Shown here: positions 54,255 through 63,965 of the stretch, one piece after another
Numbering within the stretch: position 1 is the stretch's first letter
How the letters are laid out: every line of letters starts with the position of its first letter
From: Pyrenophora tritici-repentis
Lineage: Eukaryota; Ascomycota; Dothideomycetes; Pleosporales; Pleosporaceae
DNA: 64,000 bases
Reading direction: 5' to 3'
Assembly (NCBI RefSeq): GCF_003171515.1
Contig: NC_089390.1
Coordinates: 124,001-188,000 of the forward strand
Notes under the pieces: model-generated
Databases searched by the model: none
The model's input: the letters and a program-made list of their open reading frames with translations, nothing else
Told to the model about the DNA's origin: nothing
Position numbers and translations under genes: made by a program

Positions 54255-54502
54255 TAGAACTGCAGCGAAGAAACACTGTTATGCACAAAACGAAGGCTGC
54301 TTGTAACTTTCGCAAAGCAAGGGCCATAGCAACATAAGTTTTACTTAGAAGGGGTGGGATATATCTATGAATAGCTATGGAACATTACTAATACAGACTT
54401 ATGGCAAGCATCGGCGTGTGTGAAGAAAGCAATATGCTCAAAGTCAAAGTGCCCCTCATTTGTCCCAGCACGGAGGGTGTCCCAGCACTCAGGGACGGAC
54501 GT
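54255..54502 (-). repeat. E1 right terminal inverted repeat
   Basis: Reverse complement matches 49638-49880. The end lies 18 bases from the stop codon of the neighbouring secreted-protein gene (54521). Confidence 0.8.
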
Positions 54503-54520
54503 TATCCATACATCCCCCAT

Positions 54521-55083
54521 CTAAACAAAGCTAGCCGTATCAGGTGTGATATCAAAGTACATGCGTTCCTCATCGCCATTGTAAATGGCATCATAAGTAC
54601 CCGTAAAGTTAACCGCACGCCTAAAACTATTGTCAGCAAACGTCTTTCTCGCACATGTACATATGAAAATATAACTTACGTTCCAGCCTGCTCATTCGCA
54701 GCCTGCAGGAAGCTAACATAGATCTTGCCCGGGTAATCATCGGAGCCAGCCTTTCGCTCGCTCAACTTGGCCGCCACGCCGTTCTCTTTCGGTCCTTCGA
54801 GAATCTCGCAGCTCTCGTAGACGTTGTATTTGCGGGCCTCGGAGTAGTTCTCTCGGCCCTTGCAGTGCGCTTTCACGCCTGTGATGTCGCCCACGGCGTT
54901 CTTGGCTGACGGCACCTCGACGTCGAAGCCGTATTGGCAGCCGTCGGCTTGGCAGAGGGCTTCCCAGTTGGTGACGTGCCATTTCCAGCTGAAGTCTGGG
55001 AAGGTTGGGTTGCCGTCTGGGATGGTGGCGGGGGCTGCGAGGGCGGCGGCGGAGAGGGTGAGGAGGGTGGTGAAGGAGACCAT
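54521..55083 (-). CDS. Small secreted protein, two exons
   Basis: 167 residues: exon 1 55083-54680, intron 54679-54621 (59 bp, branch GCTGAC), exon 2 54620-54521. Residues 1-17 (MVSFTTLLTLSAAALAA) form a signal peptide. The mature part begins PATIPDGN, has four Cys (EALCQADGCQYGFDVEV, AHCKGREN, ESCEILEG) and ends in a beta-rich tail (AVNFTGTYDAIY). It resembles a class of Dothideomycete secreted proteins with a FxWxVxxW start, but I cannot name the family. Likely extracellular; function unknown. The stop codon lies 18 bases from element E1, so E1 provides the 3' flank. Confidence 0.8.
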
Positions 55084-56424
55084 GGTGGATTATGTTGTTT
55101 GGGTTGTGAGTGGGATTATTGTATTAGAAAAGATTGCGAAAAGCGAGTGTGAGAAGAAGCCGGCGAGGTGGATAGACTGGATTGTTATCGCGTTTGGATG
55201 ATGACTTTGGCCCCCGAGGAGGTCTCTCATTATATATACACCTAACGGTAGCAATCGCATGTTGCATTTACATACTTACGTATTCGATCACCCTGCCTTG
55301 ACGTACCCATACATATCCAGGCATCCATGTTATTAGATTCGGATCTCGGTCCCAGTCTCGTAAAACGTTTACCTTGAACACGACCAAAAAGGGTTCGCAC
55401 GGAGCCCTGGAGTCTGCCGATTTTGCCGCAAAATTACGGACTGCACCGTTACGGCAAGGATGCCGTGGCGAAAACCCCGGCAAAAAACGTCATTTCCTTC
55501 GTTTTAGGGAGGAAGGCGCCGCATAAACAAAGCTAGCGTTCTAAACAACGGCAACGGGGTTGGACCTCGGAGAAAACGTCTTAGTCGGTCTATTTTTGGC
55601 ATCGCCAGGTCACGTTTGTACTATATTCCCACGTGCACGTACTTTCTGCGCTGGAAATTGGGAGATGCTTTTGATCGCCAAGCTGAGCTTGGTAAAAATA
55701 GAATGGTGTTTCGATGGGACGACGGTCGCATATCGCGCATAGTCTACACGACACAGCCCCATGTTTGTCTCATTTCCAAGATCTGTTCTGGCTGCAGTGG
55801 ACGTGGAAACATCTAGTAGCTTCTTGACGGGAGTGCTTGTTGTTTGTTCTGGCTTCAACCGATGATCATGCGTTGTAACTTATTATGATGAGCCGGCACA
55901 CTGGGTGAAGACCGACGCGTTGTTGAAAGGAGGTCAGCGATCATCCACTCAGTGATTTACAGGTAAGACATGGGCAGTGAGCATTACGAGACCAACATAC
56001 CAGAGCTCATTGCGCTTGCGATGCGGCAGGTTCAAAGCAGGTTGTGCATTATCTTTCATGTTACCACAGCCGGCTGGAAGACCCCTGATGGCTTCCAGAG
56101 AGATGGCACAATCACTGTGGGGAAAATGAATCGTTCCGTCTTGAGGCATACATGGGCAATCCGATGAAGGATTATAAACTTGACATCGTAAAGTGTTTAC
56201 AAAGTTACCCATCTTTGACGTGCCATTCCGTGAGATTCCCTTTTGTTGTGAACTACATGACAACCTCTCCCCATTATAGCGAACGTGAGACCACCTCCTC
56301 GTGTTCAAACCAGAACCCACGAGCGGCAGAAGACCCCATTTGACCGCGACAGTGATGACCGTACCATTTGCGTCCGAGCAGGCAGAGGTGTTAGGTAACA
56401 ACATCCCCACACTTCTATCAATAG
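55084..56424. other. Intergenic between the two NLR units
   Basis: Contains TATATATAA (minus strand, 55239-55231), about 150 bp upstream of the 55083 start and a plausible TATA box. Otherwise only short frames without recognisable features. Confidence 0.45.
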
Positions 56425-56426
56425 TA

Positions 56427-56660
56427 ATGTCGATCCATGCGTGCCGGGACGCACGGTGTAACGGGACGCTTTCTCTTCCGGGCCTTCGGATTGTCCCTAG
56501 TGTTCTCTAATACAGATAAGTGCAATGCGCATCTATTTTGCAGCTCTTGTTCTTTCAGCACGTCAGTCTCCGACGCTCAAAAACGTGTTGTTAACTGTGC
56601 TGTCGCTCGTTTTATCAACACCGTCTCCTAACTCTCCTCTATTACTCCCCTGCTTATTTA
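56427..56660 (+). repeat. E2 left terminal inverted repeat
   Basis: Inverted counterpart of 61270-61518, with long shared runs such as AGTCTCCGACGC and GTGCCGGGACGCACGGTGTA. Differences are mostly single-base transitions. The inner limit is approximate. Confidence 0.85.
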
Positions 56661-57000
56661 TGACAGCACATATCTAAGAAGAGCTTGGTAAGCTGGGAAG
56701 GAAGCTAAGATAGCAGAGATTAAGACTGCGGTCTCGAAAGGTTGATTTAGAGTGATAAGGATACATCCCAGCAGTTTCTCCGCGTAGATAGCAAATTTGT
56801 AAGAACGCGTCCAAAAGGCCTTGCGTCTTTGGCAGCTCTTAGTATGCGGCAGGTTGTCTTCTATAAATTTACTCACACTCGACTCGCCAGCTGCTCAGGA
56901 TACTAAGCGATAACTGTGTATTAGGGTGTTCCTCGCCAAGAACCTGCTCACGCAGCTGTAAGCATCTTTCTATCAGTGCAAAAGCCTCTTCGTGACGAGC

Positions 57001-58512
57001 TTGCGACTGCAGCGTGAAGGCGAGATTATGCATGCTGTTCAGCGTGTCAGGATGCTCATCGCTAAGCACTCTCTTGCTCGTCTGTAGCACTTGCACCTGC
57101 AGCTCTTCGGCCTCCTTCCATCGCCCTTGGTTCCTGTACGTCGCCGCTAGGTTGGCCATGCTGGTCAGCGTGGAAGGATGCTCGTCGGTAAGCACTCTCT
57201 TCCTCGTCTGCATCACTTGCACCTGCAGCTCTTCAGCCTCCTTCCATCGCCCTTGGTTCCAGTACGTCAACGCTAGGTTGTTCATGCTGGTCAGAGTGTC
57301 AGGATGCTCGTCGGTAAGCACTCTCTTCCTCGTCTGCATCACTTGCACCTGCAGCTCTTCGGCCTCCTTCCATCGCCCTTGGTTCCAGTACGTCAACGCT
57401 AGGTTGTTCATGCTGCTCAGCATGTCAGGATGCTCGTCGGTAAGCACTCTCTTGCTCGTCTGCAGCACTTGCACCTGCAGCTCTTCAGCCTCCTTCCATC
57501 GCCCTTGGTTCCAGTACGTCAATGCTAGGTTGTTCATGCTGGTCAGAGTGTCAGGATGCTCGTCGGTAAGCACTCTCTTCCTCGTCTGCATCACTTGCAC
57601 CTGCAGCTCTTCAGCCTCCTTCCATCGCCCTTGGTTCCAGTACGTCAACGCTAGGTTGTTCATGCTGCTCAGCATGTCAGGATGCTCGTCGGTAAGCACT
57701 CTCTTGCTCGTCTGCAGCACTTGCACTTCCAGCTCTTCAGCCTCCTTCCATCGCCCTTGGTTCCTGTACGTCGCCGCTAGGTTGGCCATGCTGGTCAGCG
57801 TGTTAGGATGCTCGTCGCTAAGCACTCTCTTGCTCGTCTGTAGCACTTGCATTTCCAGCTCTTCGGCCTCCTTCCATCGCCCTTGGTTCCTGTACGTCGC
57901 CGCTAGGTTGGCCATGCTGGTCAGCGTGGAAGGATGCTCGTCGGTAAGCACTCTCTTCCTCGTCTGCATCACTTGCACCTGCAGCTCTTCAGCCTCCTTC
58001 CATCGCCCTTGGTTCCAGTACGTCAACGCTAGGTTGTTCATGCTGGTCAGAGTGTCAGGATGCTCGTCGGTAAGCACTCTCTTCCTCGTCTGCATCACTT
58101 GCACCTGCAGCTCTTCGGCCTCCTTCCATCGCCCTTGGTTCCAGTACGTCAACGCTAGGTTGTTCATGCTGGTCAGAGTGTCAGGATGCTCGTCGGTAAG
58201 CACTCTCTTCCTCGTCTGCATCACTTGCACCTGCAGCTCTTCAGCCTCCTTCCATCGCCCTTGGTTCCAGTACGTCAATGCTAGGTTGTTCATGCTGGTC
58301 AGAGTGTCAGGATGCTCGTCGGTAAGCACTCTCTTCCTCGTCTGCATCACTTGCACCTGCAGCTCTTCGGCCTCCTTCCATCGCCCTTGGTTCCAGTACG
58401 TCGCCGCTAGGTTGTTCATGCTGCTCAGCATGTCAGGATGCTCGTCGCCAAGCACTCTCTTCCTCGTCTGCATCACTTGCACATATAGCTCTTCGGCCTC
58501 CTCATACCGTCC
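57001..58512 (-). repeat. TPR array: twelve 126-bp units
   Basis: Twelve tandem 42-residue TPR units (GRWKEAEELQVQVMQTRKRV..DEHPDTL type) followed by a degenerate thirteenth. Several units are identical at protein level; variation is confined to few sites (Q/E, M/L, R/S, T/S, N/A, L/A). The pattern suits recent unit amplification or gene conversion. Confidence 0.93.
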
Positions 58513-59522
58513 GTCACTAAACAGAGCCGTAGCACATTTTGATGCAAGGCGTGTTCTTTCTTCGTCGTTATTATCCGCCGAACTATGTGACAAAGCATAC
58601 TGGGCATGCGGAAGCAGTCGTCTCCACTTGCTTCTGTTACTATGGTCATCGTCTGGAAACACTTGAAGTAGCTGTGTGATAGTGCGTTGAGTCCATTCTT
58701 GGAGCTGTCCCTGCATTTGCAGTCGCTTACGTAGGGCTTGATGGACGAGTCGATGAAGATCTAGCGCAGACTCAGCAGGTCGTCTGGTGACAAGCGCATA
58801 CTTATCAAGCATCCTAATAGCATCTTCTCTTGCTTGCATCGAGACTGCCTCTAGAAGATCAAGCGAGATGTCCTTTCGGTCTACGCATGCAGCAAGAAAC
58901 AGACAGTCTGCGGCAAACGCATGATCACGGCTAATCTGGTCTATGGAGAGAAACAGTGCAGCAGCTACAGGGCCTTCCACGCCAGACTCTTGTATTCTGC
59001 CTTCAGACGAGTCACCGCTGTGCTCGATAGCTGGTTCTTTATAATCATCTAGTCGTGATCGATACTCTTGCACTGTTATACCGCTAGCCTCTATATAGGC
59101 CGCTGCTTGCATAACTGCTAGAGGCAGATACGATAGCTCTCTAAGCAGGTGCTCGGCTTCCAGCTGCTCAATGTTCGCGAGCGTCTTCGCTAAGCGGACT
59201 TGCAGCATTCTTAGCGCTGCATCTAGTGTTAACTTTCGCAGCGTTATGATGTTCTGTAAAGCGAGCGCCTGAGCTGTAGCGCTGTTCGTTGTTGTGAAGA
59301 TGACAGAACATAGTTTAGACTGCGGTAAACAATCGGCCAGATCTGAGGCTTCTGTCGTGCATGAGCCGCTAGATCGCAGGGTGGTGTGCTCTGTATTGTC
59401 GAAGATCATTAAGCATTTTCGGGCACTAATCTCTACTAGACAGCGTTTCAGAAGCTGCTTCATGTCGGCCTGGTCGTCGTCCCAGCCTAGAACGCTAATC
59501 TTCTGCGCAACACTTGCATAGG

Positions 59523-59680
59523 CAGAGATGTCAACAAGCAAGTCAAGCTGGCTTGATTCTTATCGATTGCAGATCACAGACAATATAGAGGCTCGTGCAC
59601 AGTGGCACGTCCCAGAGAATGGTCTGTGATCTGCAATCGATAAGAATCAAGCCAGCTTGACTTGCTTGTTGACATCTCTG
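59523..59680 (-). mobile_element. MITE family C, copy C2 in NLR-2
   Basis: 158 bp, the same sequence as C1 in opposite orientation as far as can be seen, exact duplication TGCATAGG (59515-59522, 59681-59688). It has no splice sites that would remove it cleanly. Confidence 0.93.
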
Positions 59681-61269
59681 TGCATAGGACTGGTAGAGAC
59701 TGTCTTTGTCGCTTGCGTCCATCCAAAAGACCAAGCAGTTCTTGTTGTTCTGCCTTGTTCTGTGCGCAACCTCGAGCGCGAGCTGCGACTTGCCAGTTCC
59801 GCCAGGTCCAACGATTGCTAGTGTGGTCGTGGTCTGGTCGTTGCTAAAGAGCTTTGCTTCTAGCTCGGCGAGCTGTGACTCTCGGCCTACAAAGCGGGGG
59901 TTTCGTGAGAAGGGAATGATCGACGGTGCGTCAACAGCTCCCTCCAATTCAGCCCGCAGTCTGCGTCGTGCACTCTCCTGTCCTTCGCCATACGTGGTGG
60001 GCATAGAGACACCAAGAATCCCAAGCAGGCAGTATACAACGTCTTCCCCTTCCGTTGTTCTGCGACTTTCGGCCCATCTCTCTCGCTCGGATGTACTGAA
60101 CTCGTGTAAAGGACAGTTACGCAACGCCGCGAGCGGGATGTTAGTAATCTCGTGGATAAGCTGGTCGAGCGACGCTTTGTCGCCTATGGGATATCCTTCA
60201 CGTGAGAAGAAATCGACTGACGCTGGCGCAATCAGCTCTTGCAGGGTCCATCCCCGAGTGAACCATGCGCTTGCACGGAATAACGCTTCCCAGTCGCTGC
60301 GTTGGACCGGCTCTGCCTCAGTCGACACCGAGACGTCTAGCAAGAAGACGTAGCATTGCGCCGCATTCTTGTACCACTGGAACATCGAGTTAATAGCCTT
60401 CGAGCGCTCATTGTTGTTCCACCTGTCGATGCAGCAAGTGTCGATCCAGAAGTACTGCAGATTGTCCTGGGCTGCTTGATTAGCACAGAACCTAAGCTTT
60501 CGATAGCCTTCTTCCTTCTCCTTGTAGGTTCCGTTTAATATGTCTTCGATAAGGATCTCAGCGTCGCTCCATCTGTGCGACAGAATGGCGTAGGGTGGGA
60601 TCGTCTTGCCGCGGAAATCCGTTAAGACGAGCCTTCCCAGCGCGTCATAGTGGAGAAGCCGCATAGCGTCTGCAATCTTGGCTTAGCAAAGGAAAGGCGA
60701 GGCGAGAACGACTTCGGTGGTGTCGAGAGTAGAAAGGCATCGTCGTGATAGAGCGAAGCAGGTGGAGGAAGCTTACGCTGGGCTGTTGCTAAGGCTGACT
60801 GTCGCGGCGGTGCATGCGACCAGGCTGAGCGGATGCTGGGCACATCGCGCCGCTTCACGACTTGCGCTGGATTACTGCGCACATGGGCAGGTGCCAGCAG
60901 AAGAATAGTTCTACTTAGACTGCCATCGTAGCGTCTCACGACACTGATGTTAGCGAGGAAGGGTAGTTAGGGATGTAGGTCGTGTTTTCTTGTTGCACGA
61001 CTGGACCAACAGCTAGCAAAGTGCTCAGATCTGCCATTCTTAGCCACAGCGTGCAGGGTGGGCTCGTGAATATCTTAGCACGCTACTGCAAGCTACTTCG
61101 TGGCAAGAGCTGCTAACAGCGCACAATTTGTTTTACGCGTTTTGATGATTTTAATGTTTGTGCGGAGAAACTATCGGGATGTGCATTATTCACTTTGAAT
61201 TAATCTTTTGAAGCGGCAGTCTCGGTCTTTGTTATCTTAGCTTACTTTGTAGCCTACCGAACTCTCCAC

Positions 61270-61518
61270 AGATAAGTCTCGCGGAGGATAAATAGGAAGG
61301 TGTTGGAGGAGAATAGGTGAATAGCAGTGACAGAACGGGCGACAGCATAGCTAATAACGCCCTTTTCGGCGTCGGAGACTAACGTGCTAAGAGAACGAGG
61401 GCTGCAGAATAGGAGCGCATAGCACTTGTTTGTATTCGAGAACACTGGGGGCAATCCGAGGGTCCGGAAAAGAAAGCGTCCCGTTACACCGTGCGTCCCG
61501 GCACGCGTGGATTGACAT
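61270..61518 (-). repeat. E2 right terminal inverted repeat
   Basis: Reverse complement aligns with 56427-56660 over about 240 bp. It ends in GACAT followed by TA. Confidence 0.85.
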
Positions 61519-61520
61519 TA

Positions 61521-61829
61521 ACTACAAACAATGTTATGTTACACTGAAGTTGTCAGCCTGGCACCTCAGTTCACCTGGTACACTGTGAACTGTATCTCAC
61601 GTGACTCCTCGTCACCTGCTTACTCATCTCGGTTGTGTATATAATCGCTCTATGTAGCTCTCTCAATACAACAACCTTCTTCCTCTCTTCTGCCCTGTCC
61701 TACATCCGACAGAAGTCACTACTAGCTGATGACGACACGCATGCTGAGAATTGCAAATTCATGAGATAACTAATAAAACATTCTAGAATCATCTACTCCA
61801 CCGCATATCCTCCAATCCCCCACCCCCAT
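61521..61829. other. Intergenic between E2 and the CYP505 gene
   Basis: 3' flank of the minus-strand CYP505 gene. A TATATAA motif near 61638 and a CT-rich tract suggest old promoter or LTR-like DNA, but no boundaries are seen. Confidence 0.35.
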
Positions 61830-63965
61830 CTACTCAAACACATCCGTAGCAAACCTCTCATTCCTCAACTCATCAAACCATACCCTCGTCCTCGCATCAT
61901 CCGCCTCAACACCTTCCTTCTCAAGGTGCCTCTCCTTCGCCACCCTTATAAGCGTCTCCTGCACACCATTGCCTACATTGCGGGACCCGCAGACAAACAG
62001 CTTAGCCCCTGCATCAAATAATTTGACCACATCGGCACGGTCGTGGTACACGCGATCTTGCACGTACTTGCAGCCATGCGACTCCTCAGGTTGGCGGGAA
62101 AAGGCGTAGCGGATGGATACCGCGCCCATATCTTCCCAGCGCTTGAGGAGATCAGCGTACATGAGGTCGGTGGTGGGTGTGCGGCAGCCGTAGAAGAGGA
62201 TGGCGGGCGCGAGGTTGCGGCCGGCTGCGACTTGTGCGGCACGTTCTTGGATGAAGCCGCGGAAGGGTGCGAGGCCGGTGCCTGCTGCTATCATGATGAT
62301 GGGGATCTTCTCCGGGTCCTTGGGGAGGTGGAACGCCTTGTGTGACTGGCGGACGCTGACGTGGAGTCTATCGCCCGCGGTGAGGTTGGCGAGGTAGTTT
62401 GTGGCGACGCCGACGTGGTGTCCGCGACCGCTGAGTGCTACGTCGTTTACGACCGAGTATGTGAGTGTGACGTTGGATGGGTTCCAGATGGGCGACGATG
62501 AGATGGAGTATTGTCGTACGCGCATGGGTGGCAGCATCTTCAGAAAGACACCGAGGGGTAGCTTGGTAGATGGGAATTGTTCGAGGAGGTCGAGGATGGA
62601 TACTCGCTTTGCTGTTATCTCTGAGCTGAATGCTTCGTCGGCTAGGCGGGTGAGTTCCTTCTTTTCGGTATCGTCGGTTGTGGTATCGATCAGGGCTTGG
62701 ACATTGCGCTTGCTCGCTGGTTGAGCAAGCTCCACGTAGGCGCCGAGGACAGCATTGGCGCTGACTGGTATATCGGTTGGTAGTGTGGTTGGGCCATTCG
62801 TGGATATGGTGAGCATTGAATCCCAAGTCAAGCCAAAGTATCGCATGGTACGCTGGATGTTCTGCTTGGGGTTCAAAGGTAGGATGGCCAGGTAATCACC
62901 CGCCGTGTATGACATGCTTGATGGGAGGCTTATCTCGATATGCCTCTTCTCACTCGCATCAGATGTGGAAAGAACCTGGACATTCTCTACAACGGCCTCG
63001 TAGACATCTTGACGGAGCGTAGACGATCTGGGTGCCGAAATTTCGACGTCGAGATTGGTCTCCAATGAGCCTTCACCAGTAGCTTGCTCTGATCCGTACT
63101 TGGCGCGTAGAGCTGGCCACAGGATCTGGTCTTCCCAAGTCTCGAATGCAGTAAAGATGTCACCTTCTGCGGCATCAGCAACGCCCATGTCGGCTACCCT
63201 AGTCGCAGCGCGTTCCTCCAGAGTGGCGTCAATGTACTTGGGGATCTTCTGATATGTCTTCGCCCAATCACGGTGGCCACATCCGAAGACTGCGTATGAG
63301 ACATTCTCCAGCTCCTTCTCCTTCAGGGTGGCTAGCCAGCTGACAAAATGCGCTGCATTATCTGCGGGAGCTCCTTCATAAGACGGGGTGACGATTACGA
63401 CAGGTTTGTCGGTCGGTAGATTCTCGCGCACAGTATCCAAAGTGTCTACCACCTCTGCAGTGAAACCATGCTGTGCAGCATCACTGGCAAGGCGGTTAGC
63501 CAGCGCCTCGCAAGTCCCTGTGTTCGAACCATAGTAGATGGCTATCGGCTTTCCCTTTGCGGCCTTTCCGTCTGATACTTTGGCGGTACCACTGGTGCTC
63601 TTAGTGGAGTCTGGCCGGTTGGCAGTGGCTGATGCTAAAGATGTCTTGAGGCCTGTAGCTGAGATTCCGCTGCGAAGAGTTGCGCGCATGTAAAAGTCCT
63701 TGGGCTTGATGGTCAAAGCCTGCTTGATTTGGAGTTGGTATGAAGGGTCGTCCATTGAAAAGTTCAAGTTCTGCAGCAGGAGGACGAGCACCAGGAGAGC
63801 TTCTTGCCAGGCAAAGGCTCTTCCGATACATGCGCGCATGCCGTTTCCAAAGGGCTTCCAGCAATTGGGGAACTCCTTGTTGCGTCGCTCAAACTCCTCA
63901 TCGAGCATCCTCTCTGGACGGAACTCTTCAGCGTCTTCTCCGTATACAGCAGGATCCCGATGAAT
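61830..63965 (-). CDS. CYP505-type P450:reductase fusion, C-terminal part
   Basis: The last 711 residues of a self-sufficient cytochrome P450 fused to its NADPH reductase (family of Fusarium P450foxy and bacterial BM3), which hydroxylates fatty-acid-like substrates. An exon starts at 63965 after a TTTTAG acceptor; the rest lies beyond the window. Visible: P450 motif FRPER, heme loop PFGNGMRACIGRAF with its Cys ligand, then a linker. The FMN-binding flavodoxin domain has YYGSNTGTCEALA, TPSYEGAPADNA and FGCGHRDW. The FAD domain has RQYSISSSP, and the NADPH domain has IAAGTGLAPFRGFIQER, ILFYGCRT and VCGSRNVG. Stop at 61830. No break is seen. Confidence 0.9.
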   Translation of the reverse strand: MHRDPAVYGEDAEEFRPERMLDEEFERRNKEFPNCWKPFGNGMRACIGRAFAWQEALLVLVLLLQNLNFSMDDPSYQLQIKQALTIKPKDFYMRATLRSGISATGLKTSLASATANRPDSTKSTSGTAKVSDGKAAKGKPIAIYYGSNTGTCEALANRLASDAAQHGFTAEVVDTLDTVRENLPTDKPVVIVTPSYEGAPADNAAHFVSWLATLKEKELENVSYAVFGCGHRDWAKTYQKIPKYIDATLEERAATRVADMGVADAAEGDIFTAFETWEDQILWPALRAKYGSEQATGEGSLETNLDVEISAPRSSTLRQDVYEAVVENVQVLSTSDASEKRHIEISLPSSMSYTAGDYLAILPLNPKQNIQRTMRYFGLTWDSMLTISTNGPTTLPTDIPVSANAVLGAYVELAQPASKRNVQALIDTTTDDTEKKELTRLADEAFSSEITAKRVSILDLLEQFPSTKLPLGVFLKMLPPMRVRQYSISSSPIWNPSNVTLTYSVVNDVALSGRGHHVGVATNYLANLTAGDRLHVSVRQSHKAFHLPKDPEKIPIIMIAAGTGLAPFRGFIQERAAQVAAGRNLAPAILFYGCRTPTTDLMYADLLKRWEDMGAVSIRYAFSRQPEESHGCKYVQDRVYHDRADVVKLFDAGAKLFVCGSRNVGNGVQETLIRVAKERHLEKEGVEADDARTRVWFDELRNERFATDVFE

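Larger units (their letters stand above)
49638..54502 (-). mobile_element. TIR element E1 carrying NLR-1 (TA-flanked)
   Basis: 4,865-bp unit. Its ends are inverted repeats: ACGTCC(T/G)(T/G)CCCTG, then GTGCTGGGACACCC, then GTGCTGGGACAAATGAGGGG, continuing with decreasing similarity for about 240 bp to a well-kept block AAAGTTACAAGCAGCCTTC. Each end abuts TA (49636-49637 and 54503-54504), as with Tc1/mariner/pogo-type insertions. The only gene inside is the NACHT-WD40 gene; no transposase frame is present, so movement would need a transposase supplied elsewhere. The family assignment rests on TA ends and repeat layout only. Confidence 0.75.
56869..60664 (-). pseudogene. NLR-2: HET-NB-TPR STAND protein split by MITE C2
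   Basis: The start at 60664 gives MRLLHYDALGRLVLTDF. A HET domain (about 23-180) follows with YAILSHRWSD, YFWIDTCCIDRWNNNERSKA and FTRGWTLQELIAP. The NB domain opens with FVGRESQLAELEAKL and P-loop GPGGTGKSQ (about 286-294). At residue 328 MITE C2 (59523-59680) is inserted with TGCATAGG duplicated. The frame resumes exactly beyond it (VAQKISVLGWDDDQ, Walker-B-like KCLMIFDNTEH) and runs to a TPR array and stop at 56869. Discounting the insertion the gene has about 1,210 codons. HET domains trigger cell death in fungal incompatibility; NB-TPR receptors sense ligands. The interrupted copy would yield only HET plus P-loop. Confidence 0.88.
56427..61518 (-). mobile_element. TIR element E2 carrying NLR-2 (TA-flanked)
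   Basis: 5,092 bp including a later MITE. The ends are about 240-bp inverted repeats beginning ATGTC(G/A)ATCCA(T/C)GC, then GTGCCGGGACGCACGGTGTA, then ACGGGACGCTTTCT. They abut TA at 56425-56426 and 61519-61520. The order and spacing (A.GTC..TCC, GTGC.GGGAC, 12 bases, GGGAC) match E1. The only gene inside is the HET-NB-TPR gene. No transposase is seen. Confidence 0.78.

Noticed and set aside
57001..58512. Regular direct repeats resembling an array with spacers
   Set aside because: Units are contiguous, 126 bp, coding and in a eukaryote; not a CRISPR array.
57014..58666. 550-residue open frame on the plus strand
   Set aside because: It is the antisense shadow of the TPR array; the repeated unit keeps the opposite frame open.
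59523..59680. Idea that MITE C2 acts as an intron in NLR-2
   Set aside because: Its edges lack GT/AG in usable positions; removal restoring the frame would have to take out the MITE plus one duplication exactly.
49638..61518. Idea that the NLR units are parts of a Starship-type giant element
   Set aside because: No tyrosine-recombinase (DUF3435-like) captain gene, units of only about 5 kb, and each has its own inverted ends with TA.
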